Shown in pieces: positions 29,248 to 40,151 of a DNA stretch of 64,000 bases. Origin of the DNA: DATJLY01 sp963773665 (GTDB lineage Bacteria; Pseudomonadota; Alphaproteobacteria; ATCC43930; CGMCC-115725); contig CAVZBZ010000001.1 of the NCBI GenBank assembly GCA_963773665.1, positions 1 through 64,000 on the forward strand, given 5' to 3'. The translations under genes and the position numbers were made by a program. The stretch's first letter is position 1, and the number at the start of each line of letters is the position of its first letter. Below the pieces are notes generated by a model. That model had not been told where the DNA came from. It saw only the letters and a list, made by a program, of their open reading frames with translations, and did not search any database.

Positions 29248-30524
29248 GCCTGTTCGAGAAGAATGCGCCACGGCCCCTGGCAGACCGGCTGCGGCCGCAG
29301 CGGCTCGACGAGGTGGTGGGGCAGGACCATCTTCTGAAGCCCGACGGGCCGATCGGGCGCATGGTGGCGCAGCGGCGGCTTGCGTCGATGATCCTGTGGG
29401 GCCCGCCCGGCTGCGGCAAGACCACGATCGCGCGGCTCCTCGCCGAGGCGACGAACATGCATTTCGAGCCGCTTTCGGCGGTGTTCTCGGGCGTCGCCGA
29501 TTTGCGCAAGGTGTTCGACGCGGCGAAGAAGCGGCGCGTCGGCGGCCAGGGCACGCTGCTCTTCGTCGACGAGATCCACCGCTTCAACCGGGCGCAGCAG
29601 GACAGCTTCCTGCCCTATGTCGAGGACGGCACCGTGGTGCTGATCGGCGCCACCACCGAAAATCCATCGTTTGAACTCAACGGCGCCCTCCTGTCGCGCT
29701 GCCAGGTGTTCGTGCTGCAACGGCTCGACGACGCCGCGCTCGACACTCTCATCGCACGCGCCGAGACGGCGTTGAAACGCAAGCTGCCGCTCGACGACGA
29801 GGCGCGCCAGGCGTTGAAGGCCATGGCCGACGGCGATGGCCGTTTCGTCTTCAACCTCGCCGAGGAGCTGGCGGCGCTGCCGCCCGAGACGGTGCTCGAC
29901 ACCGCCGGGCTCGCAGCCGCGGTGCAGCGCCGCGCGCCGCTTTACGACAAGGCGCAGGAAGGCCACTACAACCTCATCAGCGCGCTGCACAAGTCGGTGC
30001 GCGGCTCCGACGTCGATGCGGCGCTCTATTGGCTCGCGCGCATGCTCGTCGGCGGCGAGCATCCGATCTATATCGCGCGCCGGATGGTGCGCATGGCGGT
30101 CGAGGATATCGGCCTCGCCGAGCCGCAGGCGCTGGTGCAGACGATCGCGGCGTGGGAGGCCTATGACCGGCTCGGCTCGCCCGAGGGCGAACTGGCACTG
30201 GCGCAGGCGGTGATTTTTTTGGCGACGTCGCCCAAGTCGAACGCGGCTTACGTCGCTTTCGGCGCGGCGCAGCGCGCGGCCAAGCAAAGCGGCTCGCTCA
30301 TGCCGCCGATGCACGCGGTGAACGCGCCGACCCGGCTCATGCGCGACCTAGGCTACAGCGCAGGCTATGTCTACGACCCCAATACCGAAGAGGGATTTTC
30401 CGGCCTCAATTATTTCCCCGACGACCTGCCGCGCCAGCAATTCTATCAGCCGAACGAGCGCGGCTTCGAACGCGAGATCAAGAAGCGGCTCGACTATTGG
30501 GCTAAAATACGCGAACGAAAATAG
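29244..30524 (+). CDS. rarA: Replication-associated recombination protein A (AAA+ ATPase)
   Basis: RarA/MgsA acts at stalled replication forks and is related to clamp loaders. The 426-residue protein carries Walker A GPPGCGKTT near 51, Walker B LLFVDEIHRFN near 104, sensor region IGATTENPSFELN, and the C-terminal MgsA tetramerisation region (RGSDVDAALYWLARML to NYFPDDLPRQQFY). The ATG overlaps the protease stop as ATGA. Length and motifs are normal. Confidence 0.96.
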   Translation: MSLFEKNAPRPLADRLRPQRLDEVVGQDHLLKPDGPIGRMVAQRRLASMILWGPPGCGKTTIARLLAEATNMHFEPLSAVFSGVADLRKVFDAAKKRRVGGQGTLLFVDEIHRFNRAQQDSFLPYVEDGTVVLIGATTENPSFELNGALLSRCQVFVLQRLDDAALDTLIARAETALKRKLPLDDEARQALKAMADGDGRFVFNLAEELAALPPETVLDTAGLAAAVQRRAPLYDKAQEGHYNLISALHKSVRGSDVDAALYWLARMLVGGEHPIYIARRMVRMAVEDIGLAEPQALVQTIAAWEAYDRLGSPEGELALAQAVIFLATSPKSNAAYVAFGAAQRAAKQSGSLMPPMHAVNAPTRLMRDLGYSAGYVYDPNTEEGFSGLNYFPDDLPRQQFYQPNERGFEREIKKRLDYWAKIRERK

Positions 30525-30583
30525 CACGTGGAACAGGCGCGGCGTCTTGGCCGTTGTCGCGCCGATTGGAGCGGGAGCGCACC

Positions 30584-30877
30584 ATGCGAAGCAAGTTCTT
30601 TGCGGCGGCATTGATCCTCCTTTCGGTGACGGCCGCCGGCGGGGCCGAGGCGCAAATGATGGCGCCCCCGCCGCCGCCGGCCGAAGTCGTGCCGCCGCCT
30701 CCGCCGGCACCCGGCGCCTGGGTGTGGCGGCCGGGATACTGGCGCTGGAACGGTCGCGCCTATATCTGGGCCAGGGGCCGCTATGTCCACCCGCCGCGTC
30801 CGCACGCGGCCTGGATCGCCGGCCACTGGGCCGAACGGCACGGCCGCTGGGTGTGGATTCCCGGCCATTGGGGCTGA
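30584..30877 (+). CDS. Small exported WxxGxW-repeat protein
   Basis: This is a 97-residue protein with a signal peptide (residues 1 to about 24), a Pro-rich stretch and then tryptophan repeats of the YXWGXW/WxxGxW type: WVWRPGYWRW, WIAGHWAERHGRWVWIPGHW. Such proteins are exported and of unknown function. The start at 30584 has GAGCGG upstream and gives a clean signal peptide; an upstream in-frame ATG (30554) adds only charged residues. It stands between rarA and rluC on the same strand. Confidence 0.8.
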   Translation: MRSKFFAAALILLSVTAAGGAEAQMMAPPPPPAEVVPPPPPAPGAWVWRPGYWRWNGRAYIWARGRYVHPPRPHAAWIAGHWAERHGRWVWIPGHWG

Positions 30878-30923
30878 GCCGGGGTGGTGCTGCCACCACG
30901 CGGCGGCTACAGTCCGCGCCGTC

Positions 30924-31913
30924 ATGGAGGGCGTCCGCACCATCGCGGTGACTGAGGATGAGGCGGAAATCCGCCTCGACCGCTGGTTCAAGCGGCATTT
31001 CCCTGACCTGGCGCACGGCCGGCTGGAAAAGCTGCTGCGGACCGGCCAGGTGCGGCTCGACGGCAAGCGCGCCGCCGCGCGCGACCGCGTCGCACCCGGC
31101 CAGCAGGTCCGCGTCCCGCCACTTGGCAACGCCGCGGAGCCGCGTCCCCCTGCGACGAGGGCGGCGATCCGGCCGGCCGACCGGGCGATGCTGCGGAACG
31201 CCGTGCTTTACGAGGATGACGACGTCATCGTCATCGACAAGCCGCCGGGGCTGCCGGTGCAGGGCGGCACCGGCACCGAGCGGCATCTCGACGCCATGCT
31301 CGACGCGCTCGCCGAGGGCGCCGAGCGGCCGCGCCTCGTCCATCGCCTCGACCGCGACACGAGCGGCGCGCTCGTCCTCGCCCGGAGCGCCCGCGCGGCG
31401 GCCTTTCTCGCCGCAGCCTTTCGCGGCAAGGAGGTGCGCAAGGCCTATTGGGCGGTATCCGTGGGCGTGCCGAAGCCGCGCCAGGGGCGGATCGACCTGC
31501 CGCTCGCCAAGCTCATGGCGAGAGGGTCCGAGCGCGTCGTGACCGACGACGCGGCCGGACAGCGCGCCCTGACCTTCTACCGCACCGTCTCGCATGCCGG
31601 CGGCAAGATCGCGTGGCTCGCACTCGAGCCCCTGACGGGGCGCACCCATCAGCTCCGCGCCCATCTCGCCGCGATCGGCACGCCGATCCTGGGCGACGGC
31701 AAATATGGCGGCGCCGCGGCGCATCCGCCCGGCGTCCCCAACGCGCGGCAGCTACACCTCCACGCGCGCGCGATCGCGTTCCCCCATCCCAAGGGACGGC
31801 GGATCACGGTGACAGCGCCCTTGCCGCAGCACATGCGCGAGACCTTCGCCTTTTTCGGCTTCGCCGAGGGCGACGAGCGCGACCCGTTCGCCGGGCTCGC
31901 CGGCGATGCTTAG
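30924..31913 (+). CDS. rluC: RluC-type 23S rRNA pseudouridine synthase
   Basis: This RluA-family enzyme has 329 residues. The N-terminal S4 RNA-binding domain (about 15-75, RLDRWFKRHFPDLAHGRLEKLLRTGQVRLDG region) is followed by the catalytic domain with the Asp in HRLDRDTSG near 140 and GRTHQLRAH near 240. It is expected to modify uridines of 23S rRNA. Assignment to RluC rather than RluA or RluD rests on the S4 domain and overall form and is fairly sure. Its stop overlaps the start of the ATP12 gene by 8 bases. Confidence 0.88.
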   Translation: MEGVRTIAVTEDEAEIRLDRWFKRHFPDLAHGRLEKLLRTGQVRLDGKRAAARDRVAPGQQVRVPPLGNAAEPRPPATRAAIRPADRAMLRNAVLYEDDDVIVIDKPPGLPVQGGTGTERHLDAMLDALAEGAERPRLVHRLDRDTSGALVLARSARAAAFLAAAFRGKEVRKAYWAVSVGVPKPRQGRIDLPLAKLMARGSERVVTDDAAGQRALTFYRTVSHAGGKIAWLALEPLTGRTHQLRAHLAAIGTPILGDGKYGGAAAHPPGVPNARQLHLHARAIAFPHPKGRRITVTAPLPQHMRETFAFFGFAEGDERDPFAGLAGDA

Positions 31914-32619
31914 CAGGCCGAGGCGCGCCTATCGCACTGCCGGAGTGGCGGAAGCGGACGGCGCCTTCGCCATCGTGCTCGACGGCAGGCCGGTGCGCAC
32001 GCCGGCGAAGGCGCCGCTTGCCGTGCCGAGCCGCGCGCTTGCCGAGGCGATAGCCTGCGAATGGCAGGCGCAGGGCGAACGGGTCGATCCCGACTCGATG
32101 CCGCTCACCCGCATCGCCAGCATCGCCATCGACCTCGTAGCGCCCCGCCGCGATTCGGTCATCGCCGAAATCGCGAAATATGCCGGCACGGACCTTGTGT
32201 GCTATCGCGCCGAACGTCCCCCGGAGCTGGTGGCGCGCCAGCATGCGACATGGCAGCCGCTCGTTCAACTGGACGCGCGAGCGCTATGGCGCCGCGCTTG
32301 CGGTGACGGCCGGAATCGTGCCGACGGATCAGCCGGAGCCGGCGCTCCGCGCGCTTGTCGATGCTGTCGCGGCGCACGAACTCGATGAAGCTCGCGGCGC
32401 TCCATCTCGCGACCGCGTTGTGCGGCTCGGTCGTCGTAGCGCTGGCGCTTGCCGCAGGCAGGCTCGATGCCGAATTCGGCGTTCGCGGCGGCCGAGCTCG
32501 ACCAAACTTTTGAGATCGAACGATGGGGCGAGGATGAGGAGCAGACGCGCTGGCGCGCGGATCTGCGCGCCGAGATCGCTGCCGCTGCACGTTTCCTGGC
32601 GCTTCTCGCGCAGAGATGA
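31906..32619 (+). pseudogene. ATP12 family F1-ATPase assembly chaperone, three +1 frameshifts
   Basis: ATP12 binds the F1 alpha subunit during ATP synthase assembly and is found in alphaproteobacteria and mitochondria. The protein reads normally from MLSRPRRAYRTAG to RQHATWQPLV. It then needs a one-base skip near 32266 (to NWTRERYGAALAV), another near 32384 (to MKLAALHLATALCGS) and a third near 32477 (to AFAAAELDQTFEIERWGED), after which the original frame resumes and ends at 32619. The corrected protein of about 236 residues matches ATP12 over its full length. As written the gene is disrupted. Recent decay or sequence error cannot be told apart here. Confidence 0.88.
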
Positions 32620-32648
32620 TATCTCCGACCGTCCCCGAGGAGAGCCCG

Positions 32649-34181
<1,533 letters not shown>

Positions 34182-34189
34182 GCCACCCT

Positions 34190-36148
34190 GTGTTCAAGAA
34201 AATCCTCATTGCCAACCGCGGCGAGATCGCCTGCCGCATCGCGCGCGCGGCAAAGCGCATGGGGATCGAGACGGTGGCCGTCTATAGCGACGCCGATGCC
34301 GATGCGCTCCACGTGCAGATTGCGGACGAGGCGGTGCGGATCGGCCCCGCGCCGTCCGCCGAGAGCTATCTCCGTATCGACCGGATCGTCGAGGCGTGCC
34401 GCGCGACCGGCGCCGAAGCCGTCCATCCAGGCTACGGATTCTTGTCCGAGAACGCCGATTTCGCGGCGGCACTCGAAGCGGCCGGCATTGTCTTCATCGG
34501 GCCGGACGCGCCCGCCATCGCCGCGATGGGCGACAAGATCGAGGCGAAGAAGCTCGCGCAAGGCGCCGGCGTCGCGACCGTGCCCGGGCGGCTCGAGGCG
34601 ATCCCCGATGCCGAGGCGGCGGTCAGGGTCGCGCGCGAGGTGGGGTTCCCGGTGATGCTCAAGGCGGCCGCGGGCGGCGGCGGCAAGGGCATGCGGATCG
34701 CGCGGAACGAATCCCAGCTGCGCGACGGGTTCCGCGGGGCGTCAAGCGAGGCGCGCTCGAGCTTCGGCGACGCGCGCGTCTTCATCGAACGCTATGTCGA
34801 GGAGCCGCGACACATCGAAATCCAGGTGCTGGGAGATGCGCACGGCAACGTCGTCCACCTGTTCGAGCGTGAATGCTCGATCCAGCGCCGGCACCAGAAG
34901 GTGATCGAGGAGGCGCCGAGCCCGTTTCTCGACGAGGCGACCCGGAGCGCGATGGGGGCACAGGCGGTGGCGCTGGCGAAGGCGGCGAATTACCGCTCGG
35001 CCGGCACGGTCGAGTTCATCGTCGACCGCGAGCGGCGCTTCTATTTCCTCGAGATGAACACGCGGCTTCAGGTCGAGCACCCGGTGACGGAATGCGTCAC
35101 CGGCCTCGATCTCGTCGAGCTGATGATCCGCATCGCCGCGGGCGAGGCGCTGCCGTTCCGGCAGGAGGATGTGCGCCTCGACGGCGCCGCGATCGAGGCG
35201 CGCGTCTATGCCGAGGACCCGTTCCGCAATTTCCTGCCTTCGACCGGGCGTCTCGTGCGCTATCTGCCGCCCGAGGGCGAAGGCGTGCGTGTCGATACCG
35301 GCGTCTACGAGGGTGCGGAGATCAGCCTCTATTACGACCCGATGATCGCGAAACTCGTAACCTGGGGACGGACGCGCGAGGCGGCGATTGACCGGATGGC
35401 CGACGCGCTCGATTCGTTCCACATCGCCGGGCCGTCGCACAATCTGCCGTTCCTTGCGGCGGTCGTCCATACCGCGCGCTTCCGTGCGGGTGCGCTCTCG
35501 ACCACGTTCATTGCCGAGGAATATCCGGCGGGCTTCTTGGGCGCGCCGATCGCGCCCGAGGAGGCCACGCGTGCGTTCGCGGTGGCGGCGGCGGCACAGA
35601 GCATCGCCGCCGAGCGCGACTCGGGCGGCGAAGGGGCTTTGCCGGACTGGGTCGTCTGCCGCGGCGCCGAGCGGCATCCCGTGCGCGTGACGCGCGAGGG
35701 CGGGGCGCTTGCGGTCGAGGGCGAGGACGCAGTCCGGCGGGTTGCGACTTCGTGGCACCCGTGGCAGCCGCTTTTTCGTGCGACGGTCGATGGCGTGCCT
35801 GGCATCTGGCAGATCGCGCGGCAGGGAATTGGGTTCGTTCTGTCACGGGCGGGATGGAGCCTCGAACTCAAGGTCCTTGGCCCCCGCGCGGCGGAGCTTC
35901 TGGCGCGCATGCCGGAGAAAAGGCAGGTGGACCTATCGCACCTGCTGCTGGCGCCGATGCCGGGATTGCTCGTCTCGATCGCGGTGGCGGAGGGCCAGGA
36001 GGTGAAGCCGGGCGAGGAATTGGCCGTGATCGAGGCGATGAAGATGGAAAACGTGCTGCGCGCCGAGCGCGAGGGTAAGGTCGCCAAGATCCACGCGCGC
36101 GAGGGCGACAGCCTTGCCGCTGACCAGGTCATCCTCGAGTTCGCATGA
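34190..36148 (+). CDS. pccA: Propionyl-CoA carboxylase, alpha (biotin) subunit
   Basis: This 652-residue subunit has an N-terminal biotin carboxylase (KKILIANRGEIACRIARAAK, KAAAGGGGKGMRIA, EMNTRLQVEHPVTE), a middle BT domain and a C-terminal biotinyl domain with EAMKMEN. The GTG start at 34190 puts the protein at the family's usual N-terminus, 8 bases after the pccB stop. With pccB it forms the carboxylase for propionyl-CoA from odd-chain fatty acids and Val/Ile/Met. The stop overlaps the acylphosphatase start as ATGA. Confidence 0.95.
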   Translation: MFKKILIANRGEIACRIARAAKRMGIETVAVYSDADADALHVQIADEAVRIGPAPSAESYLRIDRIVEACRATGAEAVHPGYGFLSENADFAAALEAAGIVFIGPDAPAIAAMGDKIEAKKLAQGAGVATVPGRLEAIPDAEAAVRVAREVGFPVMLKAAAGGGGKGMRIARNESQLRDGFRGASSEARSSFGDARVFIERYVEEPRHIEIQVLGDAHGNVVHLFERECSIQRRHQKVIEEAPSPFLDEATRSAMGAQAVALAKAANYRSAGTVEFIVDRERRFYFLEMNTRLQVEHPVTECVTGLDLVELMIRIAAGEALPFRQEDVRLDGAAIEARVYAEDPFRNFLPSTGRLVRYLPPEGEGVRVDTGVYEGAEISLYYDPMIAKLVTWGRTREAAIDRMADALDSFHIAGPSHNLPFLAAVVHTARFRAGALSTTFIAEEYPAGFLGAPIAPEEATRAFAVAAAAQSIAAERDSGGEGALPDWVVCRGAERHPVRVTREGGALAVEGEDAVRRVATSWHPWQPLFRATVDGVPGIWQIARQGIGFVLSRAGWSLELKVLGPRAAELLARMPEKRQVDLSHLLLAPMPGLLVSIAVAEGQEVKPGEELAVIEAMKMENVLRAEREGKVAKIHAREGDSLAADQVILEFA

Positions 36149-36435
36149 CCGCGATGAGCGAGACCGCCGAGCGCATCGTCATCGCGGGCCGCGTCCAGGG
36201 CGTGGGATTCCGCGCCTGGGCCATGGCCGAAGCGTGGCGCAGGAACGTCCGCGGCTGGGTCCGCAACAGGCGCGACGGCACGGTCGAGGCGCTGCTGATC
36301 GCGCCGCCCGAAAGCATCGAAGCGATGATCGAAGCGTGCCGGCGCGGGCCGGCGCTTGCCCGCGTCGCCAATATCGCGCGCGAGGCGACCCGCGACGATG
36401 GTACCTCGGGCTTTCACGAACGGCCGACGGTCTGA
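36145..36435 (+). CDS. acyP: Acylphosphatase
   Basis: This 96-residue enzyme hydrolyses acyl phosphates. The signature GRVQGVGFRAWA carries the phosphate-binding Arg, and the catalytic Asn lies in GWVRNRRDGTVE. It is translationally coupled to pccA by a 4-base overlap and is 5 bases from the transporter gene. A metabolic link to the carboxylase, such as removal of carboxyphosphate or acyl phosphates, is only suggested by position. Confidence 0.93.
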   Translation: MTAMSETAERIVIAGRVQGVGFRAWAMAEAWRRNVRGWVRNRRDGTVEALLIAPPESIEAMIEACRRGPALARVANIAREATRDDGTSGFHERPTV

Positions 36436-36440
36436 TCCCC

Positions 36441-37712
36441 GTGCCAACCGCACAGCTTCGCCTCCTTGCGACACGGCGGCTGCTGCCGCTCTTCGTCGCG
36501 CAGTTCTTCGGCGCCGTGAACGACAATCTGTTCAAGAACGCGCTCGTCATCCTGATCGCCTATCGCGACACGTCGAGCGCGCGCGCCACGGAGATTCTCG
36601 TCACGCTCGCCGGCGCGGTGTTCATCCTGCCGTATTTCCTGTTCTCGGCTCCGGCCGGGCAGATTGCCGACAAGTTCGAGAAGCGTCATCTCGTGCGACT
36701 CGTCAAGCTGTGGGAGATCGGCATCATGCTGGTCGCAGCGGCGGGCTTCGCGTGGAACAACATCTATTTTCAGCTGGCCGTGCTGTTCGGGCTCGGCGTG
36801 CAGGCGACGTTCTTCGGACCGGTGAAATACGCGATCATCCCCGAGCTTCTCGCGCCGGATGAGCTGATGGGCGGCAACGCGCTGATCGAGGCCGGCACGT
36901 TCCTCGCCATCCTCATCGGCACGATCGCCGGCGGGCTCCTGATCCTCGCGCCGCACGGCTTCATCATCGTGACGGCAGCGCTCCTCACCATGGCGGCGAT
37001 CGGCTGGAGCGCCGCGTTCTTCCTCCCCGTGGGACGCGCCGCCTCGCCCGATCTCGTGCTCGAGCCGAACATCTTCGCCGAGACCTGGCGCATCCTGCGC
37101 TATGCCTATGCGCGCGCCGATCTGCGCATGCCGCTCATGGGGATTTCCTGGTTCTGGTTCCTCGGCATCGCCTATCTCGCGCAGTTCCCGAATTTCGCCA
37201 AGGAAACCCTGCACGCCGACAACGAGGTGGTGACGCTGTTCCTGACGCTCTTCTCGATCGGGATCGGCGTGGGCTCGCTTCTGTGCGGGCGGATTCAGAA
37301 GGGCGCCGTCAATGCGCGGCTGGTGCCGCTGGGCGCACTGGGATTGGCGCTGTTCGGCCTTGATTTCTGGCTTGCCGCGAGGCCCGAAGGAACGGGCGCG
37401 CAGCTTATCGGCGCCGCCACGTTTCTTTCGAACCCGGCGAACTGGCGGATCGTCGTCGATCTTTTCGCGATCGCGCTCGCCGGCGGCATCTATTGCGTGC
37501 CGCTCTATGCCCTGATGCAGGTGCGCAGCGAAACAGCGCATCGCGCCCGCGTCGTCGCCGCGAACAACATCATCAATGCGCTGTTCATGGTGGTGGCGGG
37601 GATCGCAAGCGCGGCGATGCTGGCGGCGGGGCTTGGCATTCCGAGCATCTTCCTGGCGATCGGGATCGGCAACGCGCTCGTCGCGGTGGCGATGTGGCGC
37701 AGCGCGCGCTGA
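36441..37712 (+). CDS. MFS transporter, LplT (lysophospholipid flippase) type
   Basis: This is a predicted inner-membrane carrier of 423 residues with about 12 hydrophobic segments. The N-terminus LLPLFVAQFFGAVNDNLFKNALVILI is the strongly conserved start of LplT and of the transporter part of Aas-type fusion acyltransferases, which return lysophospholipids across the membrane for reacylation. No acyltransferase or acyl-ACP synthetase domain is attached. The GTG start at 36441 lies 5 bases after acyP. It is convergent with rplQ, with only 9 bases between the two stops and no visible terminator. Confidence 0.85.
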   Translation: MPTAQLRLLATRRLLPLFVAQFFGAVNDNLFKNALVILIAYRDTSSARATEILVTLAGAVFILPYFLFSAPAGQIADKFEKRHLVRLVKLWEIGIMLVAAAGFAWNNIYFQLAVLFGLGVQATFFGPVKYAIIPELLAPDELMGGNALIEAGTFLAILIGTIAGGLLILAPHGFIIVTAALLTMAAIGWSAAFFLPVGRAASPDLVLEPNIFAETWRILRYAYARADLRMPLMGISWFWFLGIAYLAQFPNFAKETLHADNEVVTLFLTLFSIGIGVGSLLCGRIQKGAVNARLVPLGALGLALFGLDFWLAARPEGTGAQLIGAATFLSNPANWRIVVDLFAIALAGGIYCVPLYALMQVRSETAHRARVVAANNIINALFMVVAGIASAAMLAAGLGIPSIFLAIGIGNALVAVAMWRSAR

Positions 37713-37721
37713 TGCCCGCGC

Positions 37722-38150
37722 TCAGCTCGCGGCGGCTGCGGTCTCTTCGGCTCCGACCTCGACGGGGCCCGAATCCTGGCCCTTGGCGTCGGGATCGCGG
37801 TCGACAAGCTCGATGACCGCCATCGCCGCCGCGTCGCCGTGGCGGAAGCCGGCCTTCAAAATGCGGCAATAGCCGCCGGGCCGCGTGGCATAGCGCTCGG
37901 CCAAGATGGTCATCACCTTGTCGGCGAGCTTCGCGTCCTGGAGCGTCGCGATCATCTGGCGGCGCGCGTGAAGCCCGCCACGCTTGCCGAGCGTGATGAG
38001 CTTTTCCACGACGGGCCGCAGATCCTTGGCCTTGGGCAGCGTCGTGGTGATCTGCTCATGCTTCAGGAGCGCATGCGCCATGTTGTCGAACATGGCTTTG
38101 CGGTGGGCGGAGGTGCGGCTGAAGCCGCGGCCGCGGAGGCGGTGGCGCAT
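37722..38150 (-). CDS. rplQ: 50S ribosomal protein L17
   Basis: This 142-residue large-subunit protein lies near the exit tunnel. The N-terminal core MRHRLRGRGFSRTSAHRKAM and HEQITTTLPKAKDLRP are typical. The C-terminal 25 residues form an Ala/Glu-rich tail. It is the last gene of the alpha cluster after rpoA, 10 bases downstream of it. Confidence 0.97.
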   Translation of the reverse strand: MRHRLRGRGFSRTSAHRKAMFDNMAHALLKHEQITTTLPKAKDLRPVVEKLITLGKRGGLHARRQMIATLQDAKLADKVMTILAERYATRPGGYCRILKAGFRHGDAAAMAVIELVDRDPDAKGQDSGPVEVGAEETAAAAS

Positions 38151-38160
38151 CGTCGCTCTC

Positions 38161-39192
38161 TCAGTAGGGTTCCTCGAGGCGCTTTGCGAGCTCCTCGATG
38201 TTCTCGGGCGGCCAGTTCGGGATCTCCATACCGAGATGGAGTCCCATCTGCGCCAGCACCTCCTTGATCTCGTTCAAGGATTTGCGGCCGAAATTCGGGG
38301 TCCGCAGCATCTCGGCCTCGGTCTTCTGCACGAGATCGCCGATATAGACGATGTTGTCGTTCTTGAGGCAATTGGCGGAGCGCACCGACAGCTCGAGCTC
38401 GTCCACCTTGCGCAGCAGGTTCTTGTTGAACGGCAGCTCGCTCGGCCGTTCCTCCTCGGTCGCAGCGCGCGGCTCCTCGAAATTGATGAAGATCTGCAAC
38501 TGGTCCTGAAGGATGCGCGCGGCGATCGCGACCGAATCCTCGGGCGTGACCGCGCCGTTCGTCTCGAGGTCCATCGACAGCTTGTCGTAGTCGGTGCGCT
38601 GGCCACGCCGCGTGTTCTCGACCTTGTAGCTCACCTTGCGCACCGGGCTGAACAGCGCGTCGACCGGGATAAGCCCAATGGGCGCGTCCTCGGGCCGGTT
38701 GTCGGTGGCCGGGCGATAACCCTTGCCGTTTTCGACCGTGAGCTCCATCGCGATCTTGGCGCCGCTGTCGAGCGTGCAGATGAGATGGTCCGGGTTCATG
38801 ATCTCGATGTCGTGCCCGGTCTCGATCTTGCTGGCGTGCACCTCGCCCGGACCGTTCGCCCGCAGCCGCATGCGCTTCGGCCCGTCGCCGTGCATGCGGA
38901 GGGCAATGCCCTTAAGGTTGAGGACGATGTCTGTGATGTCCTCGAGCACGCCCGGGAGCGAGGAGAACTCGTGCAGCACGCCTTCGATCTGCGCCGAGGT
39001 GATGGCGGCGCCCTGGATCGACGACAACAGCACCCGCCTGAGCGCGTTGCCGAGCGTCAGGCCGAAGCCACGCTCCAACGCGCCGACGACGATCACCGCC
39101 TTGCGCTTGGGGTCGTCGCCGGCCTCGACGACCGGCTTGTCCGGGTGTTCGAGCGCCTGCCAATTCTTTTGGATCTGACTCACGAGCCGCAC
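38161..39192 (-). CDS. rpoA: RNA polymerase alpha subunit
   Basis: The 343-residue protein has the N-terminal dimerisation/assembly domain (about 1-235, RRVLLSSIQGAAITSAQIEGV) and the C-terminal DNA- and activator-binding domain (about 255-330, with RSANCLKNDNIVYIGDL and GRKSLNEIKEVL). The linker is acidic. It follows rpsK after a 98-base gap, the largest in the alpha cluster, with no obvious hairpin. Confidence 0.98.
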   Translation of the reverse strand: MRLVSQIQKNWQALEHPDKPVVEAGDDPKRKAVIVVGALERGFGLTLGNALRRVLLSSIQGAAITSAQIEGVLHEFSSLPGVLEDITDIVLNLKGIALRMHGDGPKRMRLRANGPGEVHASKIETGHDIEIMNPDHLICTLDSGAKIAMELTVENGKGYRPATDNRPEDAPIGLIPVDALFSPVRKVSYKVENTRRGQRTDYDKLSMDLETNGAVTPEDSVAIAARILQDQLQIFINFEEPRAATEEERPSELPFNKNLLRKVDELELSVRSANCLKNDNIVYIGDLVQKTEAEMLRTPNFGRKSLNEIKEVLAQMGLHLGMEIPNWPPENIEELAKRLEEPY

Positions 39193-39290
39193 CTCATATT
39201 GCTTGGCGCAAAGATCCCGACCGCCGTTTGGACATGCCGCCCTCGCCGTTCCGGCAACTGGGCGGCGTCAGGCGCCGGGGGCTTTGCGGA

Positions 39291-39686
39291 CTAAACTCGT
39301 CGCCGCTTGGGCGGCCGACATCCGTTATGCGGAATGGTCGTGACGTCGCGGATCAACGTCACGGCGAAGCCCACGGCCTGCAGCGCGCGGAGCGCCGATT
39401 CGCGGCCCGAGCCCGGACCCTTCACCTCGATCTCGAGCGTGCGCATGCCATGCTCCATGGCCTTGCGTCCGGCGTCCTCGGCTGCGACCTGCGCGGCATA
39501 GGGCGTGGACTTGCGCGAGCCCTTGAAGCCCAGGCTGCCCGAGGACGCCCACGCGATGGTGTTGCCCTGCGCATCGGTGATGGTGATCATCGTGTTGTTG
39601 AAGGTCGCATTCACGTGCGCCACGCCGGACGTGATGTTCTTGCGCTCGCGACGCCTGACGCGCGGCGCTGCTGCTGCCTTGGCCAT
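39291..39686 (-). CDS. rpsK: 30S ribosomal protein S11
   Basis: The 131-residue protein of the small-subunit platform contains GVAHVNATFNNTMITITD and GPGSGRESALRALQ, with the basic C-terminus PHNGCRPPKRRRV. Its start codon overlaps the last base of the rpsM stop, so the two are coupled. Confidence 0.97.
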   Translation of the reverse strand: MAKAAAAPRVRRRERKNITSGVAHVNATFNNTMITITDAQGNTIAWASSGSLGFKGSRKSTPYAAQVAAEDAGRKAMEHGMRTLEIEVKGPGSGRESALRALQAVGFAVTLIRDVTTIPHNGCRPPKRRRV

Positions 39687-40060
39687 CAGACGACCTTCTT
39701 CTTGCCGGCGATGGGACGAGCCGGCCCCTTGCGGGTACGGGCGTTGGTGTGCGTGCGCTGGCCACGAACCGGCAGGCCCTTGCGGTGGCGAAGCCCGCGA
39801 TAGCAGCCAAGGTCCATGAGCCGCTTGATGTTCATGGCGACGAGCCGGCGCAGGTCACCCTCCACCGTGTATTCGCGGTCGATCAGCTCGCGGATGCGCA
39901 GCACTTCGTCGTCGGTGAGTTCGTGCGCGCGGCGCTGCGGCGGGATGCCGAGGCGCTGACAAATCTGGCTGGCCGTGGTCCGGCCGATACCGTGGATATA
40001 CGTCAGCGCGATCGGCACGCGCTTTTGATTTGGGATGTTGACGCCAGCGATGCGCGCCAC
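39686..40060 (-). CDS. rpsM: 30S ribosomal protein S13
   Basis: The 124-residue protein of the subunit head contacts tRNA and L5. It begins MARIAGVNIPNQKRVPIALTY and has the C-terminal GQRTHTNARTRKG. It follows adk by 91 bases and is coupled to rpsK. Confidence 0.97.
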   Translation of the reverse strand: MARIAGVNIPNQKRVPIALTYIHGIGRTTASQICQRLGIPPQRRAHELTDDEVLRIRELIDREYTVEGDLRRLVAMNIKRLMDLGCYRGLRHRKGLPVRGQRTHTNARTRKGPARPIAGKKKVV

Positions 40061-40151
40061 CTGCGCTTCTCCTTCAGGTCACGGATGTGGAACGACGCCA
40101 CGAGACCGGATTTGGCCGAGGGCGAACATTATAGGAATCGTAAACGGAGAG

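Noticed and set aside
37690..37740. Bidirectional terminator between the LplT-like gene and rplQ
   Set aside because: The stops are only 9 bases apart and no stable stem with a T tract was found.
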